Source: Candidatus Contendibacter sp.
GTDB lineage: Bacteria; Pseudomonadota; Gammaproteobacteria; Competibacterales; Competibacteraceae
Reading direction: 5' to 3'
NCBI GenBank assembly: GCA_029624675.1
Contig: JARSSP010000026.1
Coordinates: 48,504 to 112,503 of the forward strand
DNA length: 64,000 nucleotides
Position 1 is the stretch's first letter. Every line of letters starts with the position of its first letter. Both the position numbers and the translations under genes were made by a program. Under the pieces are notes generated by a model. It was not told where the DNA came from. It was given only the letters and a program-made list of their open reading frames with translations, and made no database searches. This document shows positions 47,561 to 56,175 of this stretch, in pieces.

Positions 47561-48597
47561 TGCCCCTGCCCGACGCCGCCGCGGACGCCGCCCGCGACCC
47601 GAACGCGCCGCCCGCCTTGGAGACCGTCCTCGACCTCCCGTATCTGCACACCCTCACCGGCCAGCCGCAGCAATTCCGCCGCGTGGTGCAGGCGTTCGTC
47701 GCCAGCAGCGAACCGGTCCCCCGCCGATTGGCCCAAGCGATCGCCGCCCACGACCACCGGCAAGCACACGACCTCCTGCACGAGCTGTATGGAGCCGCCG
47801 AAACCGTGGGCGCCCGGGCGCTCCGCGCCACCTGCCAGCAGCTCCTCGCCCGCGCGCCGAGCGAAACCGGCGGCGCGGGCGACGCCGAGGCCATCGCTGT
47901 CGCGCTTCACCAGACCCGCGCGGCCTTGGTCCACGTGGTCGATGGGCTACCGCCCTCCCCCGAACCGGCCAGCCGGCGGCCGGCCGCCGCGCCCACCCTG
48001 CTGATCCTGGACGACAGCCCGACGTTTCGGGAGCGGCTCCGGCAACTGCTGGCCGACGATTACCGTCTGGTCGAGACCGACAGCGGGCGCGCCGCGTTGG
48101 TGGCTTGCGCGGGCGACGCCCCCCCGGACCTGCTGCTGGTCGATCTCAATCTGGGCGCAGCCCCGGGTCAGGACCCCGAGGGCTCGGGCCTCAACGTCAT
48201 CCGCCAGCTCCACGGCGCTATCCCATGCGTCGTCCTGACCGTCGACCGCTCAACCGCCACCCGTCGCGCCGCGCTCCAGGCCGGCGCCTGGGCCTATCTA
48301 CTCAAACCACCGGAACCGGAGACCCTGCGCGCCGCGCTCGAGGCCGCGCTGGCCCGCGCCCGGGACGTCGCGCGCGCGGCCAGCCAGCCGGTGATCGATC
48401 TGGCCACCGGCATCCTCATGGCGACTCACCGCCTCAGCGAAGACGAAGCTCGCCGCCTGCTGAAAACCCTCGCCTCGGCCGAGCGGCGGACCGTCCGGGA
48501 CGTCGCCGAGCACATCGTCGAGGCCCAGCGGTTCCAGAGCCGGCTGGCCCAACTGGCTGGTCGGAAGCCCCAGACCCCATCCTCCGAAGGCGGGTGA
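47560..48597 (+). CDS. Hpt - receiver - ANTAR response regulator
   Basis: 345 aa, start overlapping the kinase-fragment stop (TGATG). Residues 25-120: Hpt-like helical bundle (PQQFRRVVQAFVASSEPVPRRLAQAIAAHDHRQAHDLLHELYGAAETVGA; the active-site His is probably in AHDLLHEL). Residues 145-265: receiver with LLILDDSPTFRERL, Asp in DLLLVDLNLG, and Lys in YLLKPP. C-terminal 60 residues: ANTAR RNA-binding domain (VIDLATGILMATHRLSEDEARRLLKTLASAERRTVRDVAEHIVEA). ANTAR proteins act by antitermination at paired RNA hairpins. Confidence 0.85.
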   Translation: MPLPDAAADAARDPNAPPALETVLDLPYLHTLTGQPQQFRRVVQAFVASSEPVPRRLAQAIAAHDHRQAHDLLHELYGAAETVGARALRATCQQLLARAPSETGGAGDAEAIAVALHQTRAALVHVVDGLPPSPEPASRRPAAAPTLLILDDSPTFRERLRQLLADDYRLVETDSGRAALVACAGDAPPDLLLVDLNLGAAPGQDPEGSGLNVIRQLHGAIPCVVLTVDRSTATRRAALQAGAWAYLLKPPEPETLRAALEAALARARDVARAASQPVIDLATGILMATHRLSEDEARRLLKTLASAERRTVRDVAEHIVEAQRFQSRLAQLAGRKPQTPSSEGG

Positions 48598-48770
48598 GGC
48601 TTGACGAAAGCGTCACCCTCGACTATTTTGAATTTCGAGGCGCTCTGCTCCAGTCGGAGTGCCCGCCCCCATCGCCTGATCCCAAAGTCGATGGGTACTC
48701 CTTCAGGCTAGATGCTGTCTGGGCACTGATCGACGGGCGGCTGATGCCGGGCCTCACCATCCAGCGGTGA
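48594..48770 (+). CDS. Possible small protein, GTG start
   Basis: 58 aa from GTG 48594, forming a GTGA overlap with the preceding stop: RLDESVTLDYFEFRGALLQSECPPPSPDPKVDGYSFRLDAVWALIDGRLMPGLTIQR. The composition is protein-like, with a balanced mix of aromatic and charged residues, but there is no family match and no other support. Confidence 0.4.
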   Translation: MRLDESVTLDYFEFRGALLQSECPPPSPDPKVDGYSFRLDAVWALIDGRLMPGLTIQR

Positions 48771-48791
48771 CGCTCTCGCGGCGCGAGGTTG

Positions 48792-48809
48792 CACTGGCGT
48801 GCGCCAGTG
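48792..48809. repeat. Perfect 8-bp inverted repeat upstream of the mobile-element genes
   Basis: CACTGGCG / CGCCAGTG around TG, about 45 bp before the next ATG. Possible operator or ICE boundary-associated site. Confidence 0.5.
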
Positions 48810-48851
48810 GAATCTCGAGTGTGTGCGTGCGCTTTCTGGAGGTGAGGCTTC

Positions 48852-49652
48852 ATGACCGTTTCCAACGCGCATCCCCCAGCCGGTCGACCTTGGGCCGCGC
48901 CTCGGCATCTAGGTCCAGAACCGGTTCCCTACCCTCGAGTCTTGGCCAGGTTGGGGCCAACCCCGAACGTCGAGCCCCACCCTCTGTACCCGAACCCCCC
49001 CTCGGTCGTTCTGGGGATGAATTCGGACGCCAGGTCCGGCGCCATCCCGCCGACCCGCACGCGATCCACGGCCGGTCCAGACCTTGAGCCGGTGCTCCTG
49101 ATCGGTGAGCGGGCGAGCGCTACCCCGACCCGGTCGCGCACACGATGCACGCCCGAATATGGCCTGTCTACCACGATGCTCGCCGCCGGGCGGCGCCAGG
49201 CGTGGACGCTGGCCACCCGGATCGCGTTCCGCCACGGGTTCCCGCGCCTGGTGCGCCGCTGCCCTATCGGGTATGGGTTTCTGGTGATCGACCTGCCGTC
49301 GCCCGCCGCCCTGCCGGCGCCGGACCCGGGCGCGATCCGCATTGCCCTCTGGTGGCAGTTGGCGAGCAGTTCGGGGCTGTTCACCGCCCCTCGGGAAACC
49401 GTGATTCCGCTCCTGCCTGACTCCTCCCCGCTGGGCCGCCTGCTGCGCGACCCCGACCGGCCGTTCGCCGCGCTGCGCGCCGCCCTCGCCCCGCCAGAAC
49501 CCGAAACCGCCTTGGCCCTCCTCGGCCAGCATGCCGAAGCCGAGGATTGGCGGGATGTTCTGCGCCTGCTCGCGGTGTGCCGGCGATTGCAGCACGGCAC
49601 CCGGTCCGGTGGCATCGATCTCTGGAGGCGCGATGCACGGCAAAGAAGCTGA
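48852..49652 (+). CDS. Hypothetical protein upstream of DUF2857
   Basis: 266 aa; GGAGG nine bases before the ATG. The first 90 residues are Pro/Arg-rich and look disordered; from about residue 110 there is a folded-looking part (WTLATRIAFRHGFPRLVRRCPIGYGFLVIDLP; IRIALWWQLASSSGLF; LGQHAEAEDWRDVLRLLAVCRRL). The end overlaps the DUF2857 gene by 20 bp. Not recognised; context suggests an integrative-element gene. Confidence 0.6.
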   Translation: MTVSNAHPPAGRPWAAPRHLGPEPVPYPRVLARLGPTPNVEPHPLYPNPPSVVLGMNSDARSGAIPPTRTRSTAGPDLEPVLLIGERASATPTRSRTRCTPEYGLSTTMLAAGRRQAWTLATRIAFRHGFPRLVRRCPIGYGFLVIDLPSPAALPAPDPGAIRIALWWQLASSSGLFTAPRETVIPLLPDSSPLGRLLRDPDRPFAALRAALAPPEPETALALLGQHAEAEDWRDVLRLLAVCRRLQHGTRSGGIDLWRRDARQRS

Positions 49653-50214
49653 GTTGCTGATGGCGGGATTCGTCTACGTGGCGCGGTGCTTGGCGGAAGG
49701 TGATACAGCCACCCTGCGGCGGATGGGCCTGGGATGGCCGGACCTTCGGGCGCTGAACCGGCTGGGTCTGGGCGACGTCCTGCACCTGGTCCGCCAGGCC
49801 GCAACCGCGCCCTTTTTGGAAATCCGCTTCGATCGTGCCACCTTCCAGCGGCAACTGGAGCGGCTCGAGGCCCAGCGCCAGGCCGAGGACCAGCGGCTGG
49901 CGCTGCTCCAGGGCGATGCGCCCCAGGCGATGCTCCACGATCTGTTCGGTACGACGCTGAAGGAGTACTACACTTATCGTCGGCTGCTCGGCTTGGGACC
50001 CTGCGCCGAGCGGCGGCCCCGCGCCCCTGACGACGCAACCCTGCGCGCCGTGTGGCGGGCCTGGCAGGCGCACGGGCTGGATCGGTTACCGGAGGGTCCG
50101 CAGCCGGAACACTATCTAGCGCTCCACCAGGCCACGGGGCTTTCCCTGCGCACGATCTGGCCCTTGGCGCGCGAGTGGGTGAGCGCTGGCCTGCGAACCC
50201 GCGCGGGCAACTAG
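49633..50214 (+). CDS. DUF2857 family integrative-element protein
   Basis: 193 aa, GGAGG before ATG 49633. MAGFVYVARCLAEGDTATLRRMGLGWPDLRALNRL, then AMLHDLFGTTLKEYYTYRRLLGL and LPEGPQPEHYLALHQATGLSLRTIWPLAREW match DUF2857, a family found beside parA/parB-type genes at one end of SPI-7/PFGI-1-type ICEs. Function unknown, with a possible helix-turn-helix in each half. Confidence 0.75.
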   Translation: MHGKEAELLMAGFVYVARCLAEGDTATLRRMGLGWPDLRALNRLGLGDVLHLVRQAATAPFLEIRFDRATFQRQLERLEAQRQAEDQRLALLQGDAPQAMLHDLFGTTLKEYYTYRRLLGLGPCAERRPRAPDDATLRAVWRAWQAHGLDRLPEGPQPEHYLALHQATGLSLRTIWPLAREWVSAGLRTRAGN

Positions 50215-51048
50215 CCTTGTACTCCGTATCGGGCTATGATTTGACGTTAAAATACTGTGAATCATCACTACGACAATTCAGGAGGCGGCGTCGAACGGGT
50301 CCTATTCGCCAGACGTCGAACCACGATGGTGTAGTTATTCGCTAGCGAAAACCTTACAAAAGCCAAAAACCCCCTGAATAGGGGGCTTGGGAAGTAGAGG
50401 GTTGAACGTCGTCCGCCGATCCGCTCAGGACAACGATCAGAAAGCAGAAAAGGACTGTTTCTGATTATAGCGGTTCGCGAAGCGCTTTCAAGACCTCTAC
50501 AGGTGGTTATTTGCCTGAGAAAGAGGATCGTCATGCCGTTGCCCGCCCATCGCCCGCATTTTGTCCCACCCGCAGACCGACTCGTTTGGCGCTACCAGCG
50601 CGGGTCACCGCCCCGACTCGGGCGCACGTAAGGTCCGTTCCCACCACCGGTTAGGGTCGTTGACTGGCTCGCCGCCCCTGTCTCACGGGGACAACGGGTC
50701 ACTCCGCCTATGCCTTGGCTATGTCACTCGGACCCCCAGATCCTGGTTCGTCCGGTGCCCGCGCGCGGTGCCGGCGGACTGCGGCTGTTGTCGCCCGCGG
50801 TAACCCCTGCGGGTACGGTTCGCATGCACATCGCCTCAAGAACGTCACCTCGCCCGTGAGGGCCTATCCAGCCGTGCCGGTGGTTATTCCTTCCGCCCAA
50901 GAAAAATCCCATCTATGCGGAGTCCGTTGGGATACCTGCGCTCCTGACCCGTGCTCTCCACTCAATTAGAAACGTATCAATCAGAAACGTATCAAGCCAT
51001 GCACCGGATACATGCGCATCATCAACCAGCTATCTTTCGGGGGCGGTC
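50215..51048. other. 834-bp gene-free stretch
   Basis: No convincing coding frame on either strand. The first 300 bp is AT-richer with a possible -35 box TTGACG at 50240; the last 500 bp is GC-rich with short hairpins. A hairpin CCCCC/GGGGG at 50370-50385 has T5 on the minus strand (next entry). Could hold an untranslated RNA, an origin or operator sites. Confidence 0.5.
50365..50385 (-). terminator. Minus-strand terminator-like hairpin in the gene-free stretch
   Basis: CCCCC / GGGGG with a 6-nt loop followed by TTTTT in the minus direction, although no minus-strand gene is near. It suggests a short unannotated minus-strand transcript, possibly a small RNA starting around 50450-50530. Confidence 0.45.
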
Positions 51049-53340
51049 ATGAGCGTGCTTGAGGAAGCTTTGACTGCCCTGGAGCGGGTGACCGGCTACC
51101 GGCCGATGAAGGCTGGCGATGGTTACAAGGCTCGCTGTCCCTGCCACGAGGACCGCAACCCCTCGCTGTCGGTCAAAATGAACGGCCGACTGCTGCTGCA
51201 CTGCTTCGCCGGCTGCAGCTACGACCGCATCGTGGCCACTCTCGGCCTCACCCCGGAACCGCAACCCGGTCGGCGGGAACTCGTGGCGACCTACCGCTAC
51301 CGCGACGCCGCCGGGGTCGAGGTTCGCCAGAAGGTCCGCTACGCCCCCAAGGACTTCCGTATCCGCTATCAGGACCCCGCCGGCCAGTGGGTCTATAAAG
51401 CCGGTCCCGGCCCGGCCGTGCTCTATCGCTTGCCGGAACTGCGTCAGGCCATCGCCGCGGGGGCGACGGTGTTCGTGGTGGAAGGCGAGAAGGACTGCGA
51501 CCGGCTGGCGGCGGGCGGCCTGGCCGCCACCACCAACATCGAAGGGGCCGCGCAACCCGGCCAGAAGCCGAAGTGGCGGGCGGCGTACACCGCCCAGCTC
51601 GCCGGGGCCGCCCGCGTGGTGGTGCTGCCCGACCACGACGAGCCCGGACGGGCGCACATGGCCGCCATCGCTCAGGCGTTGCAGGGCCAGGTCGGCGAGG
51701 TGCGGCTGCTGGAACTGCCCGGACTGCCGGCCAAGGGCGACGTATCCGACTGGCTGAACCAGGGTCACACCGTCACCGAATTGCTGGCGCTGGCGGCCAC
51801 CGCGCCGGCGTTCCCGCCCCCACCCGACTCCACGCCCACGCCGGTGGGCCCGGACCCACCGACCGAACCGGTCGAAGCTGTTTACTGTCCGCCGACCGTC
51901 AGCCCCTGCACGCATTTGGCGAATTCGTACCGGATTCGTCATTACTATCAAGGTCGAATTTGGTACGCGCTGGGAACTGGCTGGATCCTGTGGACCGGCA
52001 AATTTTGGCAACCTGACCCGACGAACGAAGGTGCGATTGCCATTGGCTTTGTCGGGGGTTTGTCGCGGAAAATCGCCGAGGAAGCAGCAGCGACCTTGCA
52101 ACGCACCGCCGGCGAAAGCGACAGCGATCGTCGCACCGCCCTTATGAAGCAAGCGGAAGCACTAACCAAATGGGCGATTCAGTCCGAACACGAGCGCGTG
52201 ATCGCCTCGGGTTTGAATTTGGCAAAACACGCTCTACTGGTCGAACACAGCACCTTGGACGCCGATCCGTGGCTGTTTAACGTCCAAAATGGAACGGTTG
52301 ATTTACGTACTGGACAGCTACACCCGCACAAATCCACCGATCTGATCACCCATATCGCACCCGTGACTTATGATTCGGCGGCGACTTGCCCAACGTTCGA
52401 GCGATTCATCTCCGAAGTGTTCGCCGGCGACACCGGGATGGTGGCTTTCATTCAACGCGCGGTTGGCTGGTCATTAACCGGCGTTATCGAGGAACGCACC
52501 TTGTTTTTCCTCTACGGTGCTTCCGGTTGGAACGGAAAGAGCACGCTCGTGGAAACGATCATGGCCTTGCTGGGTGAATATGGAGACCGGAACTTTGGCT
52601 ACGCTCGCAAGGTTCCAGCCGAAACCTTCATGAAATCTCGCAACATGGACGACAATGAACGAAAGACGGTTCCCCTATCGGGCACGCGCTTCGTTTCCAC
52701 CAGCGAACTCAGTAAGGAACACCGACTCAACGAACAGCTGATCAAGGACATCACGGGCGGCGACACGTTGACCGCCAAACGCCTTTACCATGAATCCTTC
52801 AGCTTCAAGCCCCAATTCAAGCCCTGGATGTACGGTAACCACAAGCCGGAAATCCGAGGCACCGACAACGCTATATGGAGTCGGGTCAAGCTGGTTCCGT
52901 TCGAAGTGAGTTTCGAAGGGCGCGCCGACGGCAAGCTCAAAACCAAGCTACTGGCCGAACTACCTGGCATCCTGAACTGGGCGATCAAGGGCTGCCTCGA
53001 CTGGCAACGCCATGGATTACAGCCGCCAACCAAGGTGCAAGCCGCTACCCAGGCTTACCGCAAGGAAATGGATGTCATCGCCGCGTTTTTCGCCGATTGT
53101 TGCGTACTCCATCGAGAGGCGCGCGTGTCGGCCAGCGCCCTGTACCAAGCTTATCAACGCTGGTGCGAGCAATCCGGGGAGTATGCCGAAAAACAGCGAA
53201 ATTTTGGAATTCGCCTTACAGAACATGGCGTTGAACGATATTTGGGAGCAAAAGGCTATTCATGGTGGAGAGGGATAGGACTACGGGCTGAGGTTGATGA
53301 TGTTGATGATGTTGACCAAGAAACGGAAAAGTCCCTATAG
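51049..53340 (+). CDS. Primase-helicase (CHC2 zinc finger + Toprim + D5/P4-type SF3 helicase)
   Basis: 763 aa. Zinc finger CPCHEDRNPSLSV...HCFAGC at about 30-57; Toprim motifs VFVVEGEKDCDRL (about 145) and VVLPDHDEPGR (about 190); D5_N region (GFVGGLSRKIAEEA; NVQNGTVDLRTGQLHPH); SF3 Walker A GASGWNGKST near 490 and arginine-finger region near NAIWSRVKLVPF. Replication protein of a plasmid, ICE or satellite. Base composition changes near codon 285: the primase half is as GC-rich as the neighbourhood, and the helicase half is clearly lower in GC. The last codons (VDDVDDVDQETEKSL) lie in the 241-bp repeat. Confidence 0.9.
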   Translation: MSVLEEALTALERVTGYRPMKAGDGYKARCPCHEDRNPSLSVKMNGRLLLHCFAGCSYDRIVATLGLTPEPQPGRRELVATYRYRDAAGVEVRQKVRYAPKDFRIRYQDPAGQWVYKAGPGPAVLYRLPELRQAIAAGATVFVVEGEKDCDRLAAGGLAATTNIEGAAQPGQKPKWRAAYTAQLAGAARVVVLPDHDEPGRAHMAAIAQALQGQVGEVRLLELPGLPAKGDVSDWLNQGHTVTELLALAATAPAFPPPPDSTPTPVGPDPPTEPVEAVYCPPTVSPCTHLANSYRIRHYYQGRIWYALGTGWILWTGKFWQPDPTNEGAIAIGFVGGLSRKIAEEAAATLQRTAGESDSDRRTALMKQAEALTKWAIQSEHERVIASGLNLAKHALLVEHSTLDADPWLFNVQNGTVDLRTGQLHPHKSTDLITHIAPVTYDSAATCPTFERFISEVFAGDTGMVAFIQRAVGWSLTGVIEERTLFFLYGASGWNGKSTLVETIMALLGEYGDRNFGYARKVPAETFMKSRNMDDNERKTVPLSGTRFVSTSELSKEHRLNEQLIKDITGGDTLTAKRLYHESFSFKPQFKPWMYGNHKPEIRGTDNAIWSRVKLVPFEVSFEGRADGKLKTKLLAELPGILNWAIKGCLDWQRHGLQPPTKVQAATQAYRKEMDVIAAFFADCCVLHREARVSASALYQAYQRWCEQSGEYAEKQRNFGIRLTEHGVERYLGAKGYSWWRGIGLRAEVDDVDDVDQETEKSL

Positions 53341-53530
53341 CGCGCTCTCCCTGGGACCTTTTCGGATTCTTCATCAACATCGTCAACATCGTCAACCCAG
53401 ATTCAAGACGAAAATGTGCTTTCCTCATTATTTTCATTTTCTCTTTATTTTGGCATGAAATTTAATCATTAAATATCATAAATTTAACTATGAAGTGTTA
53501 ATTCCGGGCAATAGCATACATCCTGCTATT
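53290..53530. repeat. 241-bp direct repeat, copy 1 (includes primase 3' end)
   Basis: Nearly identical to 53549-53789 at a 259-bp period. Inverted arms built of GATGATGTT units (53292-53315 and 53371-53397) enclose a second inverted pair around AAAAGTCCC/GGGACCTTTT. It then has an AT-rich tract and an AATAGCA/TGCTATT hairpin at 53510-53530. Confidence 0.9.
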
Positions 53531-53548
53531 CTCAAGTTAAGACTACAG

Positions 53549-53789
53549 GAGGTTGATGATGTTGATGATGTTGACCAAGAAACGGAAAAGTCCCTATAGC
53601 GCGCTCTCCCTGGGACCTTTTCGGATTCTTCATCAACATCATCAACATCATCAACCCGAATTTAGGAAAAAGGTGTGCTTTCATCATAATTTTCATTTCA
53701 ATTTAATTTTGGCATGAAATTTAATCATTAAATATCAAAAAGTTAATTATCAGGTATAAAATTCTGGTAATAGCATACATCCTGCTATT
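53549..53789. repeat. 241-bp direct repeat, copy 2 (upstream of parA)
   Basis: Second copy; here the outer arms are a perfect 24-bp inverted repeat of GAT/GTT triplets. It ends in the same AATAGCA/TGCTATT hairpin, 57 bp before the parA start. Likely replication-origin or centromere (parS-like) DNA. Confidence 0.9.
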
Positions 53790-53846
53790 TTGGAGGTATG
53801 ATGCGCTTCACCATCAGTATCGTTTGTGACCCGTGGAGAATCGAGT

Positions 53847-54698
53847 GTGCGCACATTAGTTCTGGCCCAAAACAAAGGGGGTGTTGGCAAAACATCCATC
53901 AGCCGGATTCTGTCCGAATATTTCGCCAGGCAGGGTTATCATGTTCTTGGACTGGACCTCGACCCCCAGTGTAACTACTCGCGACGATTCCTGAGCATGG
54001 ACTATGATCCCGCCGATCCCGACGGTGTCTACCCCGCGATTCATCCCGCGTACCTGCCCCAGGAACATGGTGAGTGGGACGGGCGCAGCTCGACCGCGGA
54101 TATCTTCACTCACCATCCCACCGTGCCCTACCCATCGTGGGTGGACAACCTGGAGGTGTTGCCGGGGCACGGCGAGCGATTGCGCCAGTTGGAATCCCAG
54201 GCTCGCAATGACGCCCAGACGATGTCCCAAGCACTAAAGACGTTTCTTGAGCGAGATGACCTGCGTGCGCACTACGACCTGGTTATCATGGATACCTCGC
54301 CTTCCAAGGATGCCTTGGCCCGCAGCGCCATGACGGCAGCTACTCATCTTCTTATCCCTACCCTGCTAGAGACCCAGAGTACCGAAGGTTTGGTTGGGAT
54401 GTTGGCCTTTTGGCGGCAAGTCAACCGTTCGCGGACCGCGCCATTGGAGATTGTTGGAATCCTTCCCAACCGGGTCAGGCCGGTGGGACTCCACGAAGGT
54501 TTGCTGGAAGGTCTCAGGGGGCATCCCGGTACGGGCAGATTCATCACGCCGGTTACCCTGGCGGACCGGATCGCTTTCGCGGAGTCCGACCATACCGACG
54601 CCAAGCCGAAATCCGTTTTCGATTTGCCGAAAGCCAACAAGGCCCGCCTGGAAGCCGAGGCGGTGGGCCGCTACGTTCATGGAAAGCTGTTTGCCTAG
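53847..54698 (+). CDS. parA: ParA-family partition ATPase
   Basis: 283 aa from GTG 53847, chosen for GGAGAA upstream and for the start VRTLVLAQNKGGVGKT. Deviant Walker A KGGVGKT, Walker A' LGLDLDPQCNYS, Walker B DLVIMDTSPSKDALARSA. It has no N-terminal helix-turn-helix, although it is longer than type Ib ParA. Partner of the next gene; moves DNA cargo along the nucleoid. Confidence 0.92.
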   Translation: MRTLVLAQNKGGVGKTSISRILSEYFARQGYHVLGLDLDPQCNYSRRFLSMDYDPADPDGVYPAIHPAYLPQEHGEWDGRSSTADIFTHHPTVPYPSWVDNLEVLPGHGERLRQLESQARNDAQTMSQALKTFLERDDLRAHYDLVIMDTSPSKDALARSAMTAATHLLIPTLLETQSTEGLVGMLAFWRQVNRSRTAPLEIVGILPNRVRPVGLHEGLLEGLRGHPGTGRFITPVTLADRIAFAESDHTDAKPKSVFDLPKANKARLEAEAVGRYVHGKLFA

Positions 54699-54707
54699 GA
54701 AATCGCC

Positions 54708-55685
54708 ATGGTGAAAAAGAAGACGTTTGGACTACCCGCCGGACTGCCTCTGGCGGATATCGTCAAGGAAGGAGAAGCGGAAGCAGGCTCCTTCGTCATG
54801 GAAATCTTGCCCATCGCCCGCATCGAGCCCGACCCTGACAATCCACGGCGTCTAGGTCTCAATCCCGCCAACCCGCGCGAGTTGGATGCAGCCGACCCGC
54901 TTTACCCACGCAAGAAGACGGCGCTGGACGGTATCGAAGAACTGGCGATTAACATTGCCCGTTTCAAGGTGCAACAGCCCATCAAGGTGTACCGACACGA
55001 CAAGGGATATCGCATCGTGTTTGGGGAGCGTCGTTATCTGGCTTCCATCCTGGCGGGGGAAAAAACGATTCCAGCCTGGGTGTTACCGGAGCGGCCGAAA
55101 TTCCTGAGGACTTTACAATTTTCCGAAAACGAGCATCACGACAAGCTGGATGCCTGGGAGCGGTTGGAAAGTGTGAGGTCGGTGGTGGATGAATTTGAAT
55201 CCTATGGCGAGGAAGAGATCCGCTCCGCCACGACGCTGGCTGAACTCACCGGTCTCAAGCTATCGATGGCCAATAATTATTTCGATCTGATTCAAGGGCC
55301 GGACGAGGTACGCGAGGCTTTGCAATCCCGCGCGATCACCAACATCCAGTTGGCGGCCGAGATTGCTCGAGAGCCCGACTCGGCCAAACGGCGAGCCGCC
55401 TTGGAGGCGGCTTGTTCGGGAGGGACATCGGACCGGATTAGGACTGTACTCAAGAAAGCCGTGGCAATGCCACGGTCCAGCAGTCGCGGCCGGCCGGCGA
55501 AGAACGTAACGCTGGGTAAAACGGCTAATCTCGTGATCGTGCGCCGGATCGTCGAGGCGGTTCTGGGCGATGCGTATCAAGAAGCCCTCGGCGGCGAGGT
55601 CCACTGGAATGATTTTAATAGCGTCACGGATGCCTGGAAAAAGCTTCTGGCCTATCTTGAATCCGTTGAAGGATCCGCAAATTGA
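54708..55685 (+). CDS. parB: ParB-family partition protein
   Basis: 325 aa, 9 bp after parA. ParB/Srx N-terminal domain: ILPIARIEPDPDNPRR, then IEELAINIARFKVQQPIKVYRHDKGYRIVFGERRYLASILAG (CTPase motif GERRYLA), followed by a helix-turn-helix region (EEIRSATTLAELTGLKLSMANNYFDLIQGPDEVREAL). C-terminal part divergent. Should bind sites in the upstream repeats or elsewhere on the element. Confidence 0.9.
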   Translation: MVKKKTFGLPAGLPLADIVKEGEAEAGSFVMEILPIARIEPDPDNPRRLGLNPANPRELDAADPLYPRKKTALDGIEELAINIARFKVQQPIKVYRHDKGYRIVFGERRYLASILAGEKTIPAWVLPERPKFLRTLQFSENEHHDKLDAWERLESVRSVVDEFESYGEEEIRSATTLAELTGLKLSMANNYFDLIQGPDEVREALQSRAITNIQLAAEIAREPDSAKRRAALEAACSGGTSDRIRTVLKKAVAMPRSSSRGRPAKNVTLGKTANLVIVRRIVEAVLGDAYQEALGGEVHWNDFNSVTDAWKKLLAYLESVEGSAN

Positions 55686-56020
55686 AACGGGTTGCCTGTC
55701 GGATGCCGCTGGCCTTGAAAACCCTGCTCGGCCAAGCGGTCACCGACGATGGTTATGGAGGAAAGGGAAAAAGTCGTTGGGTGCGGGAAGCCTTGACTCA
55801 GCTTTTCGAACACGATCCGGATCTGATGAATGTCGGGGTAGGAGACGATCTTGAGGTCAACGATGCCGAAGATGCGTTCTTCCTGAGCGTGGAAAATAGG
55901 TTGACTATCGATGCTGCGGTAGAGGTTATCCGTTCCCAATACCCGCGAGCTGAAGGGATCCAGTCGGCGATTGTTCGAGCGGCGGTGCGTTATCGGTTGC
56001 GCGAGAGGGGCAAAAAATAG
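55682..56020 (+). CDS. Small partition-operon protein, ribbon-helix-helix-like
   Basis: 112 aa from TTG 55682 overlapping the parB stop; an ATG at 55703 is an alternative. VACRMPLALKTLLGQAVTDDGYGGKGKSRWVREALTQLFEHDPDL resembles a ribbon-helix-helix N-terminus, with a helical second half. Third genes of this type in par operons often autoregulate; inference only. Confidence 0.65.
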   Translation: MKRVACRMPLALKTLLGQAVTDDGYGGKGKSRWVREALTQLFEHDPDLMNVGVGDDLEVNDAEDAFFLSVENRLTIDAAVEVIRSQYPRAEGIQSAIVRAAVRYRLRERGKK

Positions 56021-56125
56021 CCGCTGCTGCGGTCACCGCAGTAAATTCAAAAACGCTTTCAACCTACTGTTTTATAAAAAATAAAAAGGGTTGGTATTTT
56101 TATCAAAAATCCAGGCGGAAATACC

Positions 56126-56150
56126 CCCGAGGGAATGGTTTCCTCGGGAG
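56126..56150. terminator. Hairpin between convergent parAB and minus-strand genes
   Basis: CCCGAGG / CCTCGGG stem with a loop of about 9 nt in the 155-bp AT-rich convergent gap; an upstream T/A-rich tract would serve the minus direction. Confidence 0.45.
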
Positions 56151-56175
56151 GTACGGCAGGAAGGCGCGACAGGAA

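Noticed and set aside
47550..48593. 406-aa plus-strand frame over the Hpt-REC-ANTAR gene
   Set aside because: Arg/Pro-rich frame-shifted shadow of the regulator; only its last 58 codons, beyond the regulator's stop, were kept as a possible small gene.
50268..50534. 88-aa minus-strand frame
   Set aside because: No ribosome binding site or domain, crosses the terminator-like hairpin, and composition is not protein-like.
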